Positions 25,861 to 36,033 are shown, numbered from the stretch's first letter. The stretch is 64,000 nucleotides of DNA from JBKQVT01 sp963727245 (GCA_963727245.1 CAVSFO010000012.1:1-64000); one strand, 5' to 3'. Numbers and translations: made by a program. The notes: generated by a model from the letters alone, not told the origin.

Positions 25861-28800
25861 ATGAACCGTTTCCTGCAAGCACTCTGCTGTGCTGTCGTCG
25901 CCGGCTGTTGGATTGTGACCATTGGCACGTGGTGTGGCGCGGACGATGCCGCGGCCACGGCGGGCCGGCCGCCGACGTCGACAGCCCGCGTGATGCCCGC
26001 CGCCGGCTTGCTGGCCGCCAGGTCCGCCGCTAACGCGGAGTGGCGCCTGCTGGCCGACGGCGAGGTTCTGTCGGGCGCGTGTTCGCTGCGGGCTGTCGGT
26101 CGCGATCCCAGCGGCCTGCAACTTGCCGGGGCGTCGCTGCACCTGGCGCCCGACGCGCGGCTGCACCTGGCGCTGGCCGAGCGACGCGTGGCGCTCGAGT
26201 CGGGCCGCATCTTCCTCAAGACCTCGGATGACACGTCCTGGACGGTGAAACTCGATAAGTCGGAGGTTGTGATCCAAGCACGCTCGGCGGTTGAAGTGAG
26301 CGGCCAGCCGGGCCACCCGGTCTCGATTTGCATTGTCGAGGGCTCGGCCGCGATTGCCTCCGGCAATCGCCCGGCGCTCACTATCCCGGCTGCGAACTCG
26401 GTCGTTTGCGATCCGCAGACGCCGGCGCTGACGCCCACGCCCTTGCCGGCGGCGGAGCGGAAGCGCATCGAGGCCTGGACGGCGGCCAAGGCGGGGCAAG
26501 GCCTGGGCCAACTCGTGATCCACGACGCCCAATCCGGCTCGTTCGTCCGGCTCGACGTGGCCCGCTACCACGTCCACGTGGTGCTGCAACCGCCGCTCGC
26601 CTTGGTGCAGATCGATCAGTCGTTCTACAATCCCTATGCGCAGCAGCAGGAAGGGACGTTCGTCTTCAACTTGCCGCGGGGAGCGTCGGTGAGCCGTTTC
26701 GCCATGTATGTCACGCCCGATCAACTGATCGAAGGCGAATTGATCGAGCGCCAAAAGGCCGGGCAGATTTACCAGAGCATCGTCAACATGCGGCGCGATC
26801 CGGCCATTTTGGAACAGATCGGCGACAGCCTGTTCAAGATTCGCGTCTTTCCCGTCTTCGCCCACGATACCAAGCGGATCTTGTTGGACTACACGATTCC
26901 GCTGCCAGCCGCCGGCGGCGCCTACCATTTTCGCTTGCCGCTGTTGTCCGATCTGAAGCCGATCTGGGATTTCCGTCTGACGGGAGACATCGTGGGGCCG
27001 ACGCGCCCCGATTCGGTCGTGAGCCGGTCGGACGGCGATCTAACCGCTGGGCCGCCCCAGGACGGTTGCATCAGCTTCGAACTGAAGCGGCAGAACTATC
27101 AGCCGCGCAGCGATTTCGCCCTGGATTTTGCGCAGCCGGCGGGCCCGGCCGTTGCGCTCCGCAGTTATATCGCCGAGCCGCTGCCGCCGCGCCTCGACCA
27201 AGGGCAGCCGGCCGTCGCCGACGCGGCGCCGAGCAAGCCGGCCACCTACTTCCTGGCCATTGTCCCGCCGGCCGCCCAGCGGCGGCCGGCCGGTGACGCG
27301 GGGCCGGCCGACGTGCTGATCCTGGCCGATACTTCCGGCGCCATGCGCAAGTGCCCGCTCCTGCGCCAGACGGTGCGGACCGTCATCAACAGTCTCCGGC
27401 CGGGCGATCGCGTTCGGCTGATGTGCGTCGACGTGGCGGCCCGTCCGTTGCACGACGGCTGGCTGGCCGCCGGCAGTGCCGAGGCGGCGGCCGCGCTGGC
27501 CCGCTTCGACCAGGAGTTCTGCCTGGGCGGCCTCGACGTGGCGACCTGCTTTCGCCAGGCGCTGAAAAGCTTCCACGACAGCGCACCGTCGCGGCGCCGC
27601 CTGGTGCTCTACGTCGGCGACGGCGACGATACGATGCCGGCCGCGGGCAAGGAGAAGCTCGACCTGGTGTTGGCCCGTGAGATCGAGGATGCCCATGCGT
27701 CGCTCACCAGCGTGCTGGTCAGTCGCGACGCCGAGCCGCAGGCACTGCTGGAGCCGCTGGCCCGCGCCAGCGGCGGACTGGTGTTCGACGCGGCCGGCAG
27801 CGCCGCCGGGGAGCGCGATCTCGTCGAGTGGCTGTTGGCCGGGTTGCCCAGCCCGCAACGCATCGTCAAGGTCGAGGTCGAAGGGGCCGCCGGCGAGGAC
27901 TTGTACTATCCCTCCGCCTGGCTGCCTGGACGGCCGCTGGAGATCGTCGGCCGCACCCGCGCCACGGACCGGGTGCGTCTGAAGCTGACCACCCAGCGCG
28001 ACGGCGGGCCGGTCACGCTGGCCCGCGAGTTTCCCATCGACCCCAAGCGGGAGGACGTCTTTCTCGGCCGCCTTTGGGCGCAGCACAAGCTGGACGGCTT
28101 GCGCCGCCGGGCGCCGGTCGAGGCCGCGGCGGTGAAAGAAAACCAGCAGAAGATCGTCGCCCTCTCGCAAGAATGGAGCCTGTTGTCGCCGGAGACGGCC
28201 TTCCTGGTATTGGAATCGGAGGCGCAATATGCGCAGTGGCAAATCGACCGGCGGCAGCGGCGCCGCTATTGGAATCCGGCGGAAACGCGGGCGGTGGAGC
28301 CGTTGTCGCCCGAGTGGATCGGGCTCGTCACGCCGCCGGCCGGACGCCGCCGCCCGGCGGACAAGAACGAAGACCGCGAACTGGCCGCCCTCATGCGGCT
28401 GGCCCGCGAGGCCCTCGCGGCCGGAAACGCCCAGACCGCCTGGGACTTGTTGCGGCCGGAGCGAGCCTCGCAGGCGGCGGCCGCCTCGCCCGAACTCCGT
28501 GAGCTGTACGGACGGGCCGTGGCGGCGGTCGAGCGGGAGTCGCTGCTGAGGTTCCTCGGTCCGCAGCGCAGCCTGTTCGAGCCCTTGGTGCGGCCGGCCG
28601 GCGACGCGCCGGCCCCCGAAATGTCGCTCCTGGTGGCCGCCGTGCCGCGCCCGGACCCCCGCTTCCTCCAGCGCCATCCCTACGCCCGGGAGTTGCTCGA
28701 ACCCATGCCGCTGGAGACCTCGATCGACACCCTGGAGGGCCTGGTGGCCTTGCTGCAAAACTATCCCGGCGTGAACGTGGTTGTGGACCACAGGGCATTG

Positions 28801-31800
28801 GAGGAGGCCGGATACTACCCGCCAGATCCGGCCCATCCTAAAGCCGCGAAGCGTGCAGCGGCCCGTGACGAGGAGGATTCTTTCGGCGGGTCGAAATCGC
28901 AGACGGCCGTTGCGACCAATCATCATGGGAGCAACTGGCCGCTGATCGGCAAGGGCCGCATGTCGCTGCGGAGTTTCGCCAAGTTCTTCCTCCGCCAGGA
29001 AGGACTGGCGCTGGTGGAGGAACCGCACATGCTGCGCATCACGACGACGGAGAGCGCCGAGCAGTTGGTGACGACCGAGGTCTATCCGCTGGCCGATCTG
29101 CTGGCCGCCAATCGGGCGCCCGATCCGCAGCAATTGTCCAACCCTTACCTGGACTGCGAGCTCAGCGCCCGGCAGCGGATCAAAGCCAAGCTGCAGCGGC
29201 CCATGAGCGTCGATTTCAAGAACGAGCCGCTCCGCGCGGTGGTCAAGCACTTCGCCGCGGTCCTGGACGACACGGTGCTGCTCGATTGCCGGGCGCTGAA
29301 GGAGGCGGGCATAGGCTTCGATACGCCGGTGACCGCGTCCTGGCGGAACGTGCCGGCCAAGGAGTCGCTGCAAGAGATCTTGCATCAGTCGCGGCTGGAT
29401 TACGTGTTCAGAAATGAGGCCCTCGTCATTACCACCCGTGAAGCCGCCGAGCAACTACTGACCGTGCGGCTGCACTCGGGCATCGGCGTGGTAAGCGAGT
29501 GGCCGATGCCCGCGTGGCAAGAGTCTTCGGGCGCCGGCGGTGCGCCGTTCGTCGTCAGCGTCGTTCCAAGCGGCTTCGGCGGCATGGGCGGCATGGGCGG
29601 CGGCTTTGGCGGCGGCATGGGCGGTGGCGGCTTCTTCGGCGGCGCCGGTGGCGGCGGGGGTGGCGCCAGCGCCGACGCCAGCTTCGGCGGTCGTCACGGA
29701 ACTGGCGGCGGCATGGGCACGCCCGGCAGCGGAATCTCCAGCGGCGGCGACCCTTCGTTGGAGGACGAGACGGCCGAAGCCGACGCACAGTTAACTCCGT
29801 GGCCCGGCGCCGGCGCTCCTGGCGCAGCGCCTGGGATAGGCATTTCCGGCCCGGGCCGCATGCAGTACGATCATGATGGCATCGGCGAGATGGTCCACAG
29901 CACCATCCAGCCGACGACTTGGGATGAGGTGGGCGGGCCGGGCAACATTGCCTTCTTCACGCCCACGCTCGATTTCGTCTGCGCCGCGACCGAAGAGGTC
30001 CACGACCAGATCGACGCCCTGTTTGATAGTCTCCGCCAGTTGCCCTCTGAGCTGGCGGCCGCCGGCAGCGTGCGTCCCGCCAAGGCCGCGCCGATCGACC
30101 AGGATTTCAGCGGCGATTTTGACTCCCCGATCGACTTGATCCATAGCACCGTCAGCCCGACAACCTGGGATGAGGTGGGTGGGCCCGGCAGTATCGCCCC
30201 GGACAGGTCACACCTGGCTCTGATCGTGTCGCAAACGGAGGACGTTCACGAAGGAGTCTCCGCGCTGCTCACGCTGTTGCGGCGGAGCCGTTATGCGGCG
30301 TTCCACAAGGAGCATCCCTGGGAACTGGCCCGGGGGATCGGCGACGGGGCAAGCACCACGCCGTTGCTGGACATGGCGGCGGGGGCGGAGCCGGCGTTTG
30401 CGCCGCGGCAGGCTTGGAGTCGCGCCGCACGCGGATGCGCTGGCCGCGCTGGGCGTGCGGCACGAGCCGGCCGATGGCGCCTGGCAATGGCGGCGGAGCG
30501 ACGCCCGAGGCAATGTCGAAGAGACGCTCGCGGTGCGGAAGTCCGGCCGGCGGCTGGAATTCCGGCTTCCCGAGGGTGTGCTGCGGACCGAGGGCGAGGC
30601 GGCGGCCATCGCCTATCCGGGGCTGGCCCTGGTCGAGTTGGGCAACTTCGGCCCGTCGGTCCGGCAAGCGGCCGATGCCTGGCTCCCCTGGCTGCCGCAC
30701 CGCAGCAACGAGGAACTCGCCCGCTGCTTCGAGGTCTCGCCGATCGATGCCAAAGAGCAGCCGGCCGGCGCCGACTCGGTCCAACTGCGGCTGGTGCCTG
30801 CGGGTCTTTCCGACACCGCCGGCACGTATCTGAAAGTGAGCTTCGACCGCCGCAGCGGCCTGCCCGAATCGTGGGAATCGTACTTCCAGGATCGACTGAC
30901 CGGACGCTTGCGATTTGCCGACCGGGTCGAGCGCGGTCCGGCGGCCGGCTGGGCGTCGGTCGTCCTCGAAGACCCCGCCGGCAAGGTCTTGACGCGGTGG
31001 ATGCTCATCGACTCGCCGCCCGCCACCGGGCCGATCCCGGCGCTGAGCGAGGACTGGCCGGGCAGCGTGTTGTTGGACCGGCGGGCGGCGGAAGCGGCGG
31101 TCGATCGGCCGCTCAAGCAGGCGCTGGAGGCGATGCGCAAGGCCGAGTGGGCCACCGCCGCGCGAGCGTTGGAGGCCCTGGCCGCGGCCCATCTGGGGCA
31201 GCCCTTGGTGGCGGTGCTGCGCGGCTACTGTTACCAGCATTGCCCCGGTCGGGGCGACCGCGCAGAATCCTCGCCGGCCTGCGTGCCGCGGCCGCCACCG
31301 GCAAGGGCCCCCTGGTCCGCTTCATCGCGCAGGAAAATCTGCCCTGGCTCCAGCCCGCCGAGCGCTATGAAATCCTCGCAGCCCAGCCGGCGGCCACACG
31401 CAATACGGCGGACTGCGACGAGCTGGCCCGGGCGGCGATGGCCGCAGGGCGCTGGGAGGATGCCCTGGGGCACGCCCGGGATGCGCTGGCCATGAACGCC
31501 CGCGACGGCCAGGAGCCGCCGCGGCTGTGCCGGCTGGTGGAACTCTTGTTGCGGCTGGGCCGCCCGGGCGATGCCGTCAAGGCCGCCCGCGATGGCACGC
31601 TGGCGGGGCAGCCGGCCGGCCAGGCGCGGCCACGCTCGCCGCAGGAATACGCCGAGTTGGCCGAATTGCTGGCCAGGCACGGCCACCGTCGGGCGGCCGA
31701 CGAGTTGTTCGCCAAGGCGCTGGCGGCCGGTGATCTGGCGCCGCTGGCGCGGTACGCCCTGCTGCGGCGACGCGCGGATGTCCGCACCGGCTTGCCGCGC

Positions 31801-32295
31801 TGGGAAACCTTGGCGGAAGCCGCCGCGCTGCTGCCCGTCGGCGACCCGCAACGCCGCCTCTGCGTGGCCGACCTGCTGGCCGACTGGGACCGGCCCATGC
31901 CGGATGATGTGATCGCCGCGCTGGCCAAAGACGCCGATCTGCGGGCGCAGTTGCTGCTCCACCAGGCAGACCTTTGCCCGGACCGGATCAAGGCGGCTGA
32001 TATTCTTTGGCGACTGTCGGAGTCCGGGGAGCTTCCGCGCGAGGAGTTTGCCTGGGCCTGCGGGATATGGGACGACGCCAGGCAGCCCGAGCGCGTGATC
32101 CGCGCGGCCCAGCGGTGGTTGCTCGCCGAGAAGGAACTGAATCGGGCCGAGTTGTTGGAGTTGGCCGCGGCGTACCGGGCGGCCGGTCGCGACGGCGACG
32201 TCCGCCGTGCGGAGACCGAGGCCGAGTATCTCGAACGCCTGCGGCTGCAAAACCAGCCGCTGGCCAACCCGGGGTTTGGCGGCGGGATGTTTTGA
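25861..32295 (+). CDS. Giant FecR-VIT-VWA-secretin-N-like-TPR protein
   Basis: About 2144 residues, secreted or envelope-anchored (hydrophobic leader, residues 1-26). Order: FecR-like beta region (about 100-185, GRIFLKTSDDTSWTV); VIT domain (about 215-350; VQIDQSFYNPYAQQQEGTFV); von Willebrand A domain (about 480-660) with MIDAS-like DTSGA, lacking the usual last Ser; two secretin-N/STN-like modules (about 945-985, and 1113-1200 with VDFKNEPLRAVVKHF); a Gly-rich linker (29573-29670); two related modules containing PTTWDEVGGPG; a beta-rich region; and C-terminal TPR-like helices. Between about 30411 and 31255 the true frame is shifted (extra base, then missing base); the corrected reading contains ALGVRHEPADGAWQW and LRLVPAGLSDTAGTYLKVSF. 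It is likely a surface or periplasmic scaffold; VWA usually binds protein partners. Confidence 0.8.
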   Translation: MNRFLQALCCAVVAGCWIVTIGTWCGADDAAATAGRPPTSTARVMPAAGLLAARSAANAEWRLLADGEVLSGACSLRAVGRDPSGLQLAGASLHLAPDARLHLALAERRVALESGRIFLKTSDDTSWTVKLDKSEVVIQARSAVEVSGQPGHPVSICIVEGSAAIASGNRPALTIPAANSVVCDPQTPALTPTPLPAAERKRIEAWTAAKAGQGLGQLVIHDAQSGSFVRLDVARYHVHVVLQPPLALVQIDQSFYNPYAQQQEGTFVFNLPRGASVSRFAMYVTPDQLIEGELIERQKAGQIYQSIVNMRRDPAILEQIGDSLFKIRVFPVFAHDTKRILLDYTIPLPAAGGAYHFRLPLLSDLKPIWDFRLTGDIVGPTRPDSVVSRSDGDLTAGPPQDGCISFELKRQNYQPRSDFALDFAQPAGPAVALRSYIAEPLPPRLDQGQPAVADAAPSKPATYFLAIVPPAAQRRPAGDAGPADVLILADTSGAMRKCPLLRQTVRTVINSLRPGDRVRLMCVDVAARPLHDGWLAAGSAEAAAALARFDQEFCLGGLDVATCFRQALKSFHDSAPSRRRLVLYVGDGDDTMPAAGKEKLDLVLAREIEDAHASLTSVLVSRDAEPQALLEPLARASGGLVFDAAGSAAGERDLVEWLLAGLPSPQRIVKVEVEGAAGEDLYYPSAWLPGRPLEIVGRTRATDRVRLKLTTQRDGGPVTLAREFPIDPKREDVFLGRLWAQHKLDGLRRRAPVEAAAVKENQQKIVALSQEWSLLSPETAFLVLESEAQYAQWQIDRRQRRRYWNPAETRAVEPLSPEWIGLVTPPAGRRRPADKNEDRELAALMRLAREALAAGNAQTAWDLLRPERASQAAAASPELRELYGRAVAAVERESLLRFLGPQRSLFEPLVRPAGDAPAPEMSLLVAAVPRPDPRFLQRHPYARELLEPMPLETSIDTLEGLVALLQNYPGVNVVVDHRALEEAGYYPPDPAHPKAAKRAAARDEEDSFGGSKSQTAVATNHHGSNWPLIGKGRMSLRSFAKFFLRQEGLALVEEPHMLRITTTESAEQLVTTEVYPLADLLAANRAPDPQQLSNPYLDCELSARQRIKAKLQRPMSVDFKNEPLRAVVKHFAAVLDDTVLLDCRALKEAGIGFDTPVTASWRNVPAKESLQEILHQSRLDYVFRNEALVITTREAAEQLLTVRLHSGIGVVSEWPMPAWQESSGAGGAPFVVSVVPSGFGGMGGMGGGFGGGMGGGGFFGGAGGGGGGASADASFGGRHGTGGGMGTPGSGISSGGDPSLEDETAEADAQLTPWPGAGAPGAAPGIGISGPGRMQYDHDGIGEMVHSTIQPTTWDEVGGPGNIAFFTPTLDFVCAATEEVHDQIDALFDSLRQLPSELAAAGSVRPAKAAPIDQDFSGDFDSPIDLIHSTVSPTTWDEVGGPGSIAPDRSHLALIVSQTEDVHEGVSALLTLLRRSRYAAFHKEHPWELARGIGDGASTTPLLDMAAGAEPAFAPRQAWSRAARGCAGRAGRAARAGRWRLAMAAERRPRQCRRDARGAEVRPAAGIPASRGCAADRGRGGGHRLSGAGPGRVGQLRPVGPASGRCLAPLAAAPQQRGTRPLLRGLADRCQRAAGRRRLGPTAAGACGSFRHRRHVSESELRPPQRPARIVGIVLPGSTDRTLAICRPGRARSGGRLGVGRPRRPRRQGLDAVDAHRLAARHRADPGAERGLAGQRVVGPAGGGSGGRSAAQAGAGGDAQGRVGHRRASVGGPGRGPSGAALGGGAARLLLPALPRSGRPRRILAGLRAAAATGKGPLVRFIAQENLPWLQPAERYEILAAQPAATRNTADCDELARAAMAAGRWEDALGHARDALAMNARDGQEPPRLCRLVELLLRLGRPGDAVKAARDGTLAGQPAGQARPRSPQEYAELAELLARHGHRRAADELFAKALAAGDLAPLARYALLRRRADVRTGLPRWETLAEAAALLPVGDPQRRLCVADLLADWDRPMPDDVIAALAKDADLRAQLLLHQADLCPDRIKAADILWRLSESGELPREEFAWACGIWDDARQPERVIRAAQRWLLAEKELNRAELLELAAAYRAAGRDGDVRRAETEAEYLERLRLQNQPLANPGFGGGMF

Positions 32296-32363
32296 TCGCC
32301 GTCTGCCGGCGGAGTGAAGGAGACTGGACTTTCCGGAGGCCGCGTGCTTTCACGCGGGTTACC

Positions 32364-33464
32364 ATGGTTAGGCAAGAGGCACCGCCGGACGCCGCCAGCG
32401 AGCCGCCGCGCAGGACGGCGCCTGGAAAGCCGGGACTGAATTATCGCCGACTCCTGACGCTCGCCGTGCTGCTGCCGGTGGCGATCTTTCTCGTGGACCA
32501 ATGCGCCGCAAGCGTGTGGGCCAATCATCCCGGTTCTGTGACGGTGGCCGTGGTCCTCTATGCGATCTTCATCGCACAGGTCGGGCTTTCGGGCTGGATC
32601 GTGGGCCGCTGGCTTGACCAGCCCGTCCTCTGCGGGGCCGTCTATGCCTGGTTGATCGCCATGGTCGACTGTCAGGCGCTCGCACTCACGGGAGGACGCG
32701 GCTATCGGGACGAAGTCGGTTTCCTGGCCTATACCTTGATTTCGGCTCAAATCGGTATGGTGGTTCTCTGGACGGTCCTCGGCACTCTGCGTTGGCAGTG
32801 GCGATTGCCCTTCATGCTCGTTCTGGCCGTGATTCCCGGCTACTTCTGCTTTCCACTCCACGAGGACAGCCCATACTGGAGCCTGATGCGAGACGAGGGC
32901 TGGTCGATGGCTCTGCTTGTGCAGTGCGCCGTGCTCCTGGCCGTGTGCGTGTTTGTCCGCCTTATGGGTTTTCGGCTGGTGCGGCTGCCGCAAGGCGGAA
33001 CGACGCCGCCGCCAGCGGACGGGCGGGCTGTCCTCCAGTTCAACATTCGCGATATGCTCATTTGGACCACCGCCGCCGTCCCCGTGCTCGTCCTGGCCAA
33101 GGCGCTCGACTGGGCGAGCTTTGGCATTTTTATTGGCTCGGGCGATCTGCTTCCCGCCACGACCCTGGCCATTGGCTTCGCCGTGGTCTCCTTGATCGCG
33201 ATGTGGTCAGCGTTGGGCAGCGGGCCGGCGCTTGTCCGCGCCGGCGTGTTGGCAATTGCCACGCCCGCCGTCGGTGCGTCGGTTGCCTGGCTGGCGGAAG
33301 CGGAGGAGGCGTCTTCGCCATCATATAGGTTCTTTTGGCTTCTTGTTTTCGCTGGCGGGTCGTGGATCGCCTGGACTATCTTGGCCGCCGGCTTTCTCGC
33401 GGCAATGCTGCTGATGTTTCGCGCCCGCGGCTATCGCCTGGCGCGCCGCGGAGCCCGGACATGA
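32364..33464 (+). CDS. Hypothetical multi-pass membrane protein
   Basis: A 366-residue protein with eight to ten hydrophobic segments, e.g. LLTLAVLLPVAIFLVDQ, VAVVLYAIFIAQVGLSGWIV, MVVLWTVLGTL and a C-terminal IAWTILAAGFLAAMLLMF. The middle contains VLQFNIRDMLIWTTAAVPVL, a motif I associate with planctomycete membrane proteins of unknown role. The ATG at 32364 is my choice because the open frame upstream overlaps the previous gene; the ribosome site is weak. Its stop overlaps the next start (ATGA), so the two form an operon following the giant VWA gene. Confidence 0.7.
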   Translation: MVRQEAPPDAASEPPRRTAPGKPGLNYRRLLTLAVLLPVAIFLVDQCAASVWANHPGSVTVAVVLYAIFIAQVGLSGWIVGRWLDQPVLCGAVYAWLIAMVDCQALALTGGRGYRDEVGFLAYTLISAQIGMVVLWTVLGTLRWQWRLPFMLVLAVIPGYFCFPLHEDSPYWSLMRDEGWSMALLVQCAVLLAVCVFVRLMGFRLVRLPQGGTTPPPADGRAVLQFNIRDMLIWTTAAVPVLVLAKALDWASFGIFIGSGDLLPATTLAIGFAVVSLIAMWSALGSGPALVRAGVLAIATPAVGASVAWLAEAEEASSPSYRFFWLLVFAGGSWIAWTILAAGFLAAMLLMFRARGYRLARRGART

Positions 33465-34087
33465 ACGAAAAAACGCCGCCGCCGGACGCCGCCGAGTCGC
33501 CGCCGAGCGAGTTCCAGTTCGGGCTGCAAGCGCTGCTGATGATGTTCGTGCTGGTCGCCGTGCTCCTGTCGTACCTCCGCCCATACGGCCTTCCCAACAT
33601 GGTCCGGTGCAGTCTGCTGCTCGTGGCGGCCCTGCTCTGCGGCGGCCTGATGGGGCTCGTTGCCCGGCGACTGGCCGACGCCCTGTTCTGGTCGGCGATC
33701 GGCTCGATATGCGGCTATCTCGCCGTCTTCGGCGCGCCTCTGAACCACTGGACCGCGCAATACTTCTGGCCGCTGGCCGGCGGAATCGTCGGCGCCACGG
33801 CCGCCTGCTGCGGCGAAGGCAGACGCATCCGCCGCGCAGCGTGCTGCCTGCTGGTCGGATTGGGCCTGGTGGCGCTCTACGAGTTGTCGTTTTTCGGTTT
33901 CAGCGGCGATCGGGTTGCCGAGCTTGTCTGCGCCGCCGGCGGCAGCGTCCTGCTGGCGTTGGTTGTGGAGTTGGCGGGCCGGTTCGAGAAATACACGGCG
34001 ATTCCGCGGCATTTCCTGGCGATCGGTTTTGTCCTGCTTGCAATCGCCGCCCACTGGGCCGCCAGGAAAATCATTCCCGGCTTGTGA
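33461..34087 (+). CDS. Hypothetical small multi-pass membrane protein
   Basis: 208 residues. Following a Pro-rich N-terminus (about 20 residues) it has FQFGLQALLMMFVLVAVLL, similar in spirit to the FNIRDMLIWTTAAVPVL segment of the preceding protein, then five or six further hydrophobic helices. It overlaps the upstream gene by four bases. No family of known function is recognised; the shared segment suggests the two proteins are related or assemble together. Confidence 0.7.
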   Translation: MNEKTPPPDAAESPPSEFQFGLQALLMMFVLVAVLLSYLRPYGLPNMVRCSLLLVAALLCGGLMGLVARRLADALFWSAIGSICGYLAVFGAPLNHWTAQYFWPLAGGIVGATAACCGEGRRIRRAACCLLVGLGLVALYELSFFGFSGDRVAELVCAAGGSVLLALVVELAGRFEKYTAIPRHFLAIGFVLLAIAAHWAARKIIPGL

Positions 34088-34247
34088 TCGAGCCGCATAC
34101 GCTTTGGGCGCCAACCCGCTCTCAGCGGTCATTTTCCCGGTTACGGAAAAATTCCTGTAAGGGTTGTTCCGCAGCGACGTACCAGGGAAGGGAAGGAAAT
34201 CGGCGCCGCCGCTTTCGCCCGGGACAACCGCGATCAGCAAAAGGAAG

Positions 34248-36005
34248 ATGTCATGCCTCGGGAACTTGCCCTCGGGCTGCGCCGGCCTCGGACGCCTTGC
34301 CGGGATAGGCTGCGTGCTTTTCCTGCTGACGCGGGCGGACTTGCACGCCGAGCAGGCCACGGCCGGCCCGCCGCCACGTCAGGACACCGTCAAGCTGAGC
34401 GGGCAGGGGCAACGGATACTCGACCGCGCTGCCGCCATCTTGAAACAGTCGTCGCTTTCCGACGCGGAGCAGCAAGTAAGACTCAATGCCGTCAAGGCGG
34501 TGCTGACCGGCACGGTCGCCGTCCCCGATGACGATAATCCGGAGGTCCGAAACCCGACTCTCTGGACCTTGACGGAGCGGGGCTACGTCGTGGCCGACGG
34601 CCGCACGGCCGTCGAGGCCATCGCCGACCTGTGGACTGTTCACGACGGCGACGGTCTGCCCGTGCCGAGGATCTGGTGCTACAAGTACTCTTCACTCGTG
34701 ATGGCCAGGGCCTACGCTCAATACTTCCAAGACACCGGCAGCAAGGCGGGACTGGCCGCCATCAACGACCTGGCCGGCCACAAGGTGTTTCCCGTCGACC
34801 TGCCCGGCGAGGGCGAGGATGTGCTTTGGAAGCGGCGGCCGGGCAACGACCATCTCCTGCCGGGCGACCAGGTGTGGTTCGAGAACCCTTACTTCCGCCG
34901 GGGACGAGCGTTGATTCAGCAGCGGGCCTATGACGAGGCCGTCAACGACGGCAAATCTGCCGGCGAAGCCATGACGATCTCCCAAAATACGGCCGATAGC
35001 GCGGCCGCCGGCGAGGAGGGAAGCAACGTCTTCTACCTTGGCGACAACCAGGTCGCCAGGGGAGCAACCTCCGTGGTGCGGGCGTTTCGCGGCAGCTTCC
35101 CAGGGGCCGGCCAGGGGACTGCTCCCGGTTACGAGCAGATCTATACCAAGAAGATTTTCACGATGGCCCGCTACGGGCAGCATATCATCGACGACTTCAA
35201 CACGGTGCAGGCTTACCTGGAGGCCAATCCGGACTCCGTTCATCCCGGCGACTTCCAAATCAAGCAGGTCCGCTCGTTTGTCAGCCCCGACGTGTTGATC
35301 CAGTTGGGTTCCGAGGCCCAGCGGACGCGGCAACTCGATCGCCTGATCGAAGCGATGGCGAGCCGCAACAAGGAGCCGAGGTTCGTGGACTGCGGCGACG
35401 CCAGGGTGCCGCTGTTCGCCGACGACTACGACTGGCCTGAACAAAGCCGCGTGCGGGCGGCCATGCTGGCCGTGCTGAGGACCAACTCCGACGACATGTG
35501 GTGGCGGCTCCGCGAACACGGCCCGGACACGCGCTATGTCTTGACGGCTTCCCAAGGCGACCGGGCGGAGAACTTCTCCCTCGGCTCGTTCTGCTGCGAT
35601 TTCGCCTCCGCCGACCTCTGCCTGGCCTACGAGCGGCACTTGCCGGCCGCAGCCGGGCGGTTGCCCTCAAGCTTTCACCCCGAAGATGTTTTCTGGAAGA
35701 ACCAGCAGGAGTGGTCTCGGACTCGGAAGCCCCTCTATCAGATGCAAATCGAGGTCTGCCGGCGGGCTGTCGCGCAGTGGGCCTCCGTAACGGGGACCGT
35801 CCCGGGCAAGGAAGGTCCGTTCCATACCTACACCACGGACGAGAAGGCGCGGTTTCCAGAGGCGGTCACGCGGGAGATTGAGGAACTCAACCGCACGAAA
35901 AAGGCCCGCTTCATGGACGCGGTGTTGCCCGGCGTTGCAGCCCCTAGCGGCTGGGAAGGTTTCGACGCCGAAAGTGGCCGGCACGCGGACTCAGAGCGAC
36001 ATTAG
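34248..36005 (+). CDS. Secreted protein with Tgl-like transglutaminase segment
   Basis: About 585 residues from the ATG at 34248, which places a hydrophobic leader (LAGIGCVLFLLTRADLHAE) at the front; earlier in-frame starts exist (TTG at 34164). The central part resembles bacterial Tgl (protein-glutamine gamma-glutamyltransferase): a Cys in IWCYKYSSLVMARAYAQYF (Cys about 144), GDQVWFENPY (about 206) and later GSNVFYLGDNQVA (about 260). Tgl crosslinks spore-coat proteins in Bacillus; here any crosslinking would be at the cell surface. Between the two Tgl-like blocks sits an extra insert, and the C-terminal 250 residues are unrecognised. The catalytic assignment is inference from pattern only. 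Confidence 0.55.
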   Translation: MSCLGNLPSGCAGLGRLAGIGCVLFLLTRADLHAEQATAGPPPRQDTVKLSGQGQRILDRAAAILKQSSLSDAEQQVRLNAVKAVLTGTVAVPDDDNPEVRNPTLWTLTERGYVVADGRTAVEAIADLWTVHDGDGLPVPRIWCYKYSSLVMARAYAQYFQDTGSKAGLAAINDLAGHKVFPVDLPGEGEDVLWKRRPGNDHLLPGDQVWFENPYFRRGRALIQQRAYDEAVNDGKSAGEAMTISQNTADSAAAGEEGSNVFYLGDNQVARGATSVVRAFRGSFPGAGQGTAPGYEQIYTKKIFTMARYGQHIIDDFNTVQAYLEANPDSVHPGDFQIKQVRSFVSPDVLIQLGSEAQRTRQLDRLIEAMASRNKEPRFVDCGDARVPLFADDYDWPEQSRVRAAMLAVLRTNSDDMWWRLREHGPDTRYVLTASQGDRAENFSLGSFCCDFASADLCLAYERHLPAAAGRLPSSFHPEDVFWKNQQEWSRTRKPLYQMQIEVCRRAVAQWASVTGTVPGKEGPFHTYTTDEKARFPEAVTREIEELNRTKKARFMDAVLPGVAAPSGWEGFDAESGRHADSERH

Positions 36006-36033
36006 AGACGTTCTCTCCCGCGTGTTTCACTCC

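Noticed and set aside
27040..29454. Open 804-codon frame on the minus strand opposite the VWA gene
   Set aside because: Arg/Gln/Gly-rich shadow typical of GC-rich DNA; the plus strand has FecR, VIT and VWA motifs.
30411..31255. Ala/Gly/Arg-rich stretch inside the VWA protein taken as a real disordered domain
   Set aside because: The alternative frame over exactly this interval encodes normal protein with strands and helices, so the stretch is an out-of-frame artefact between two indels.
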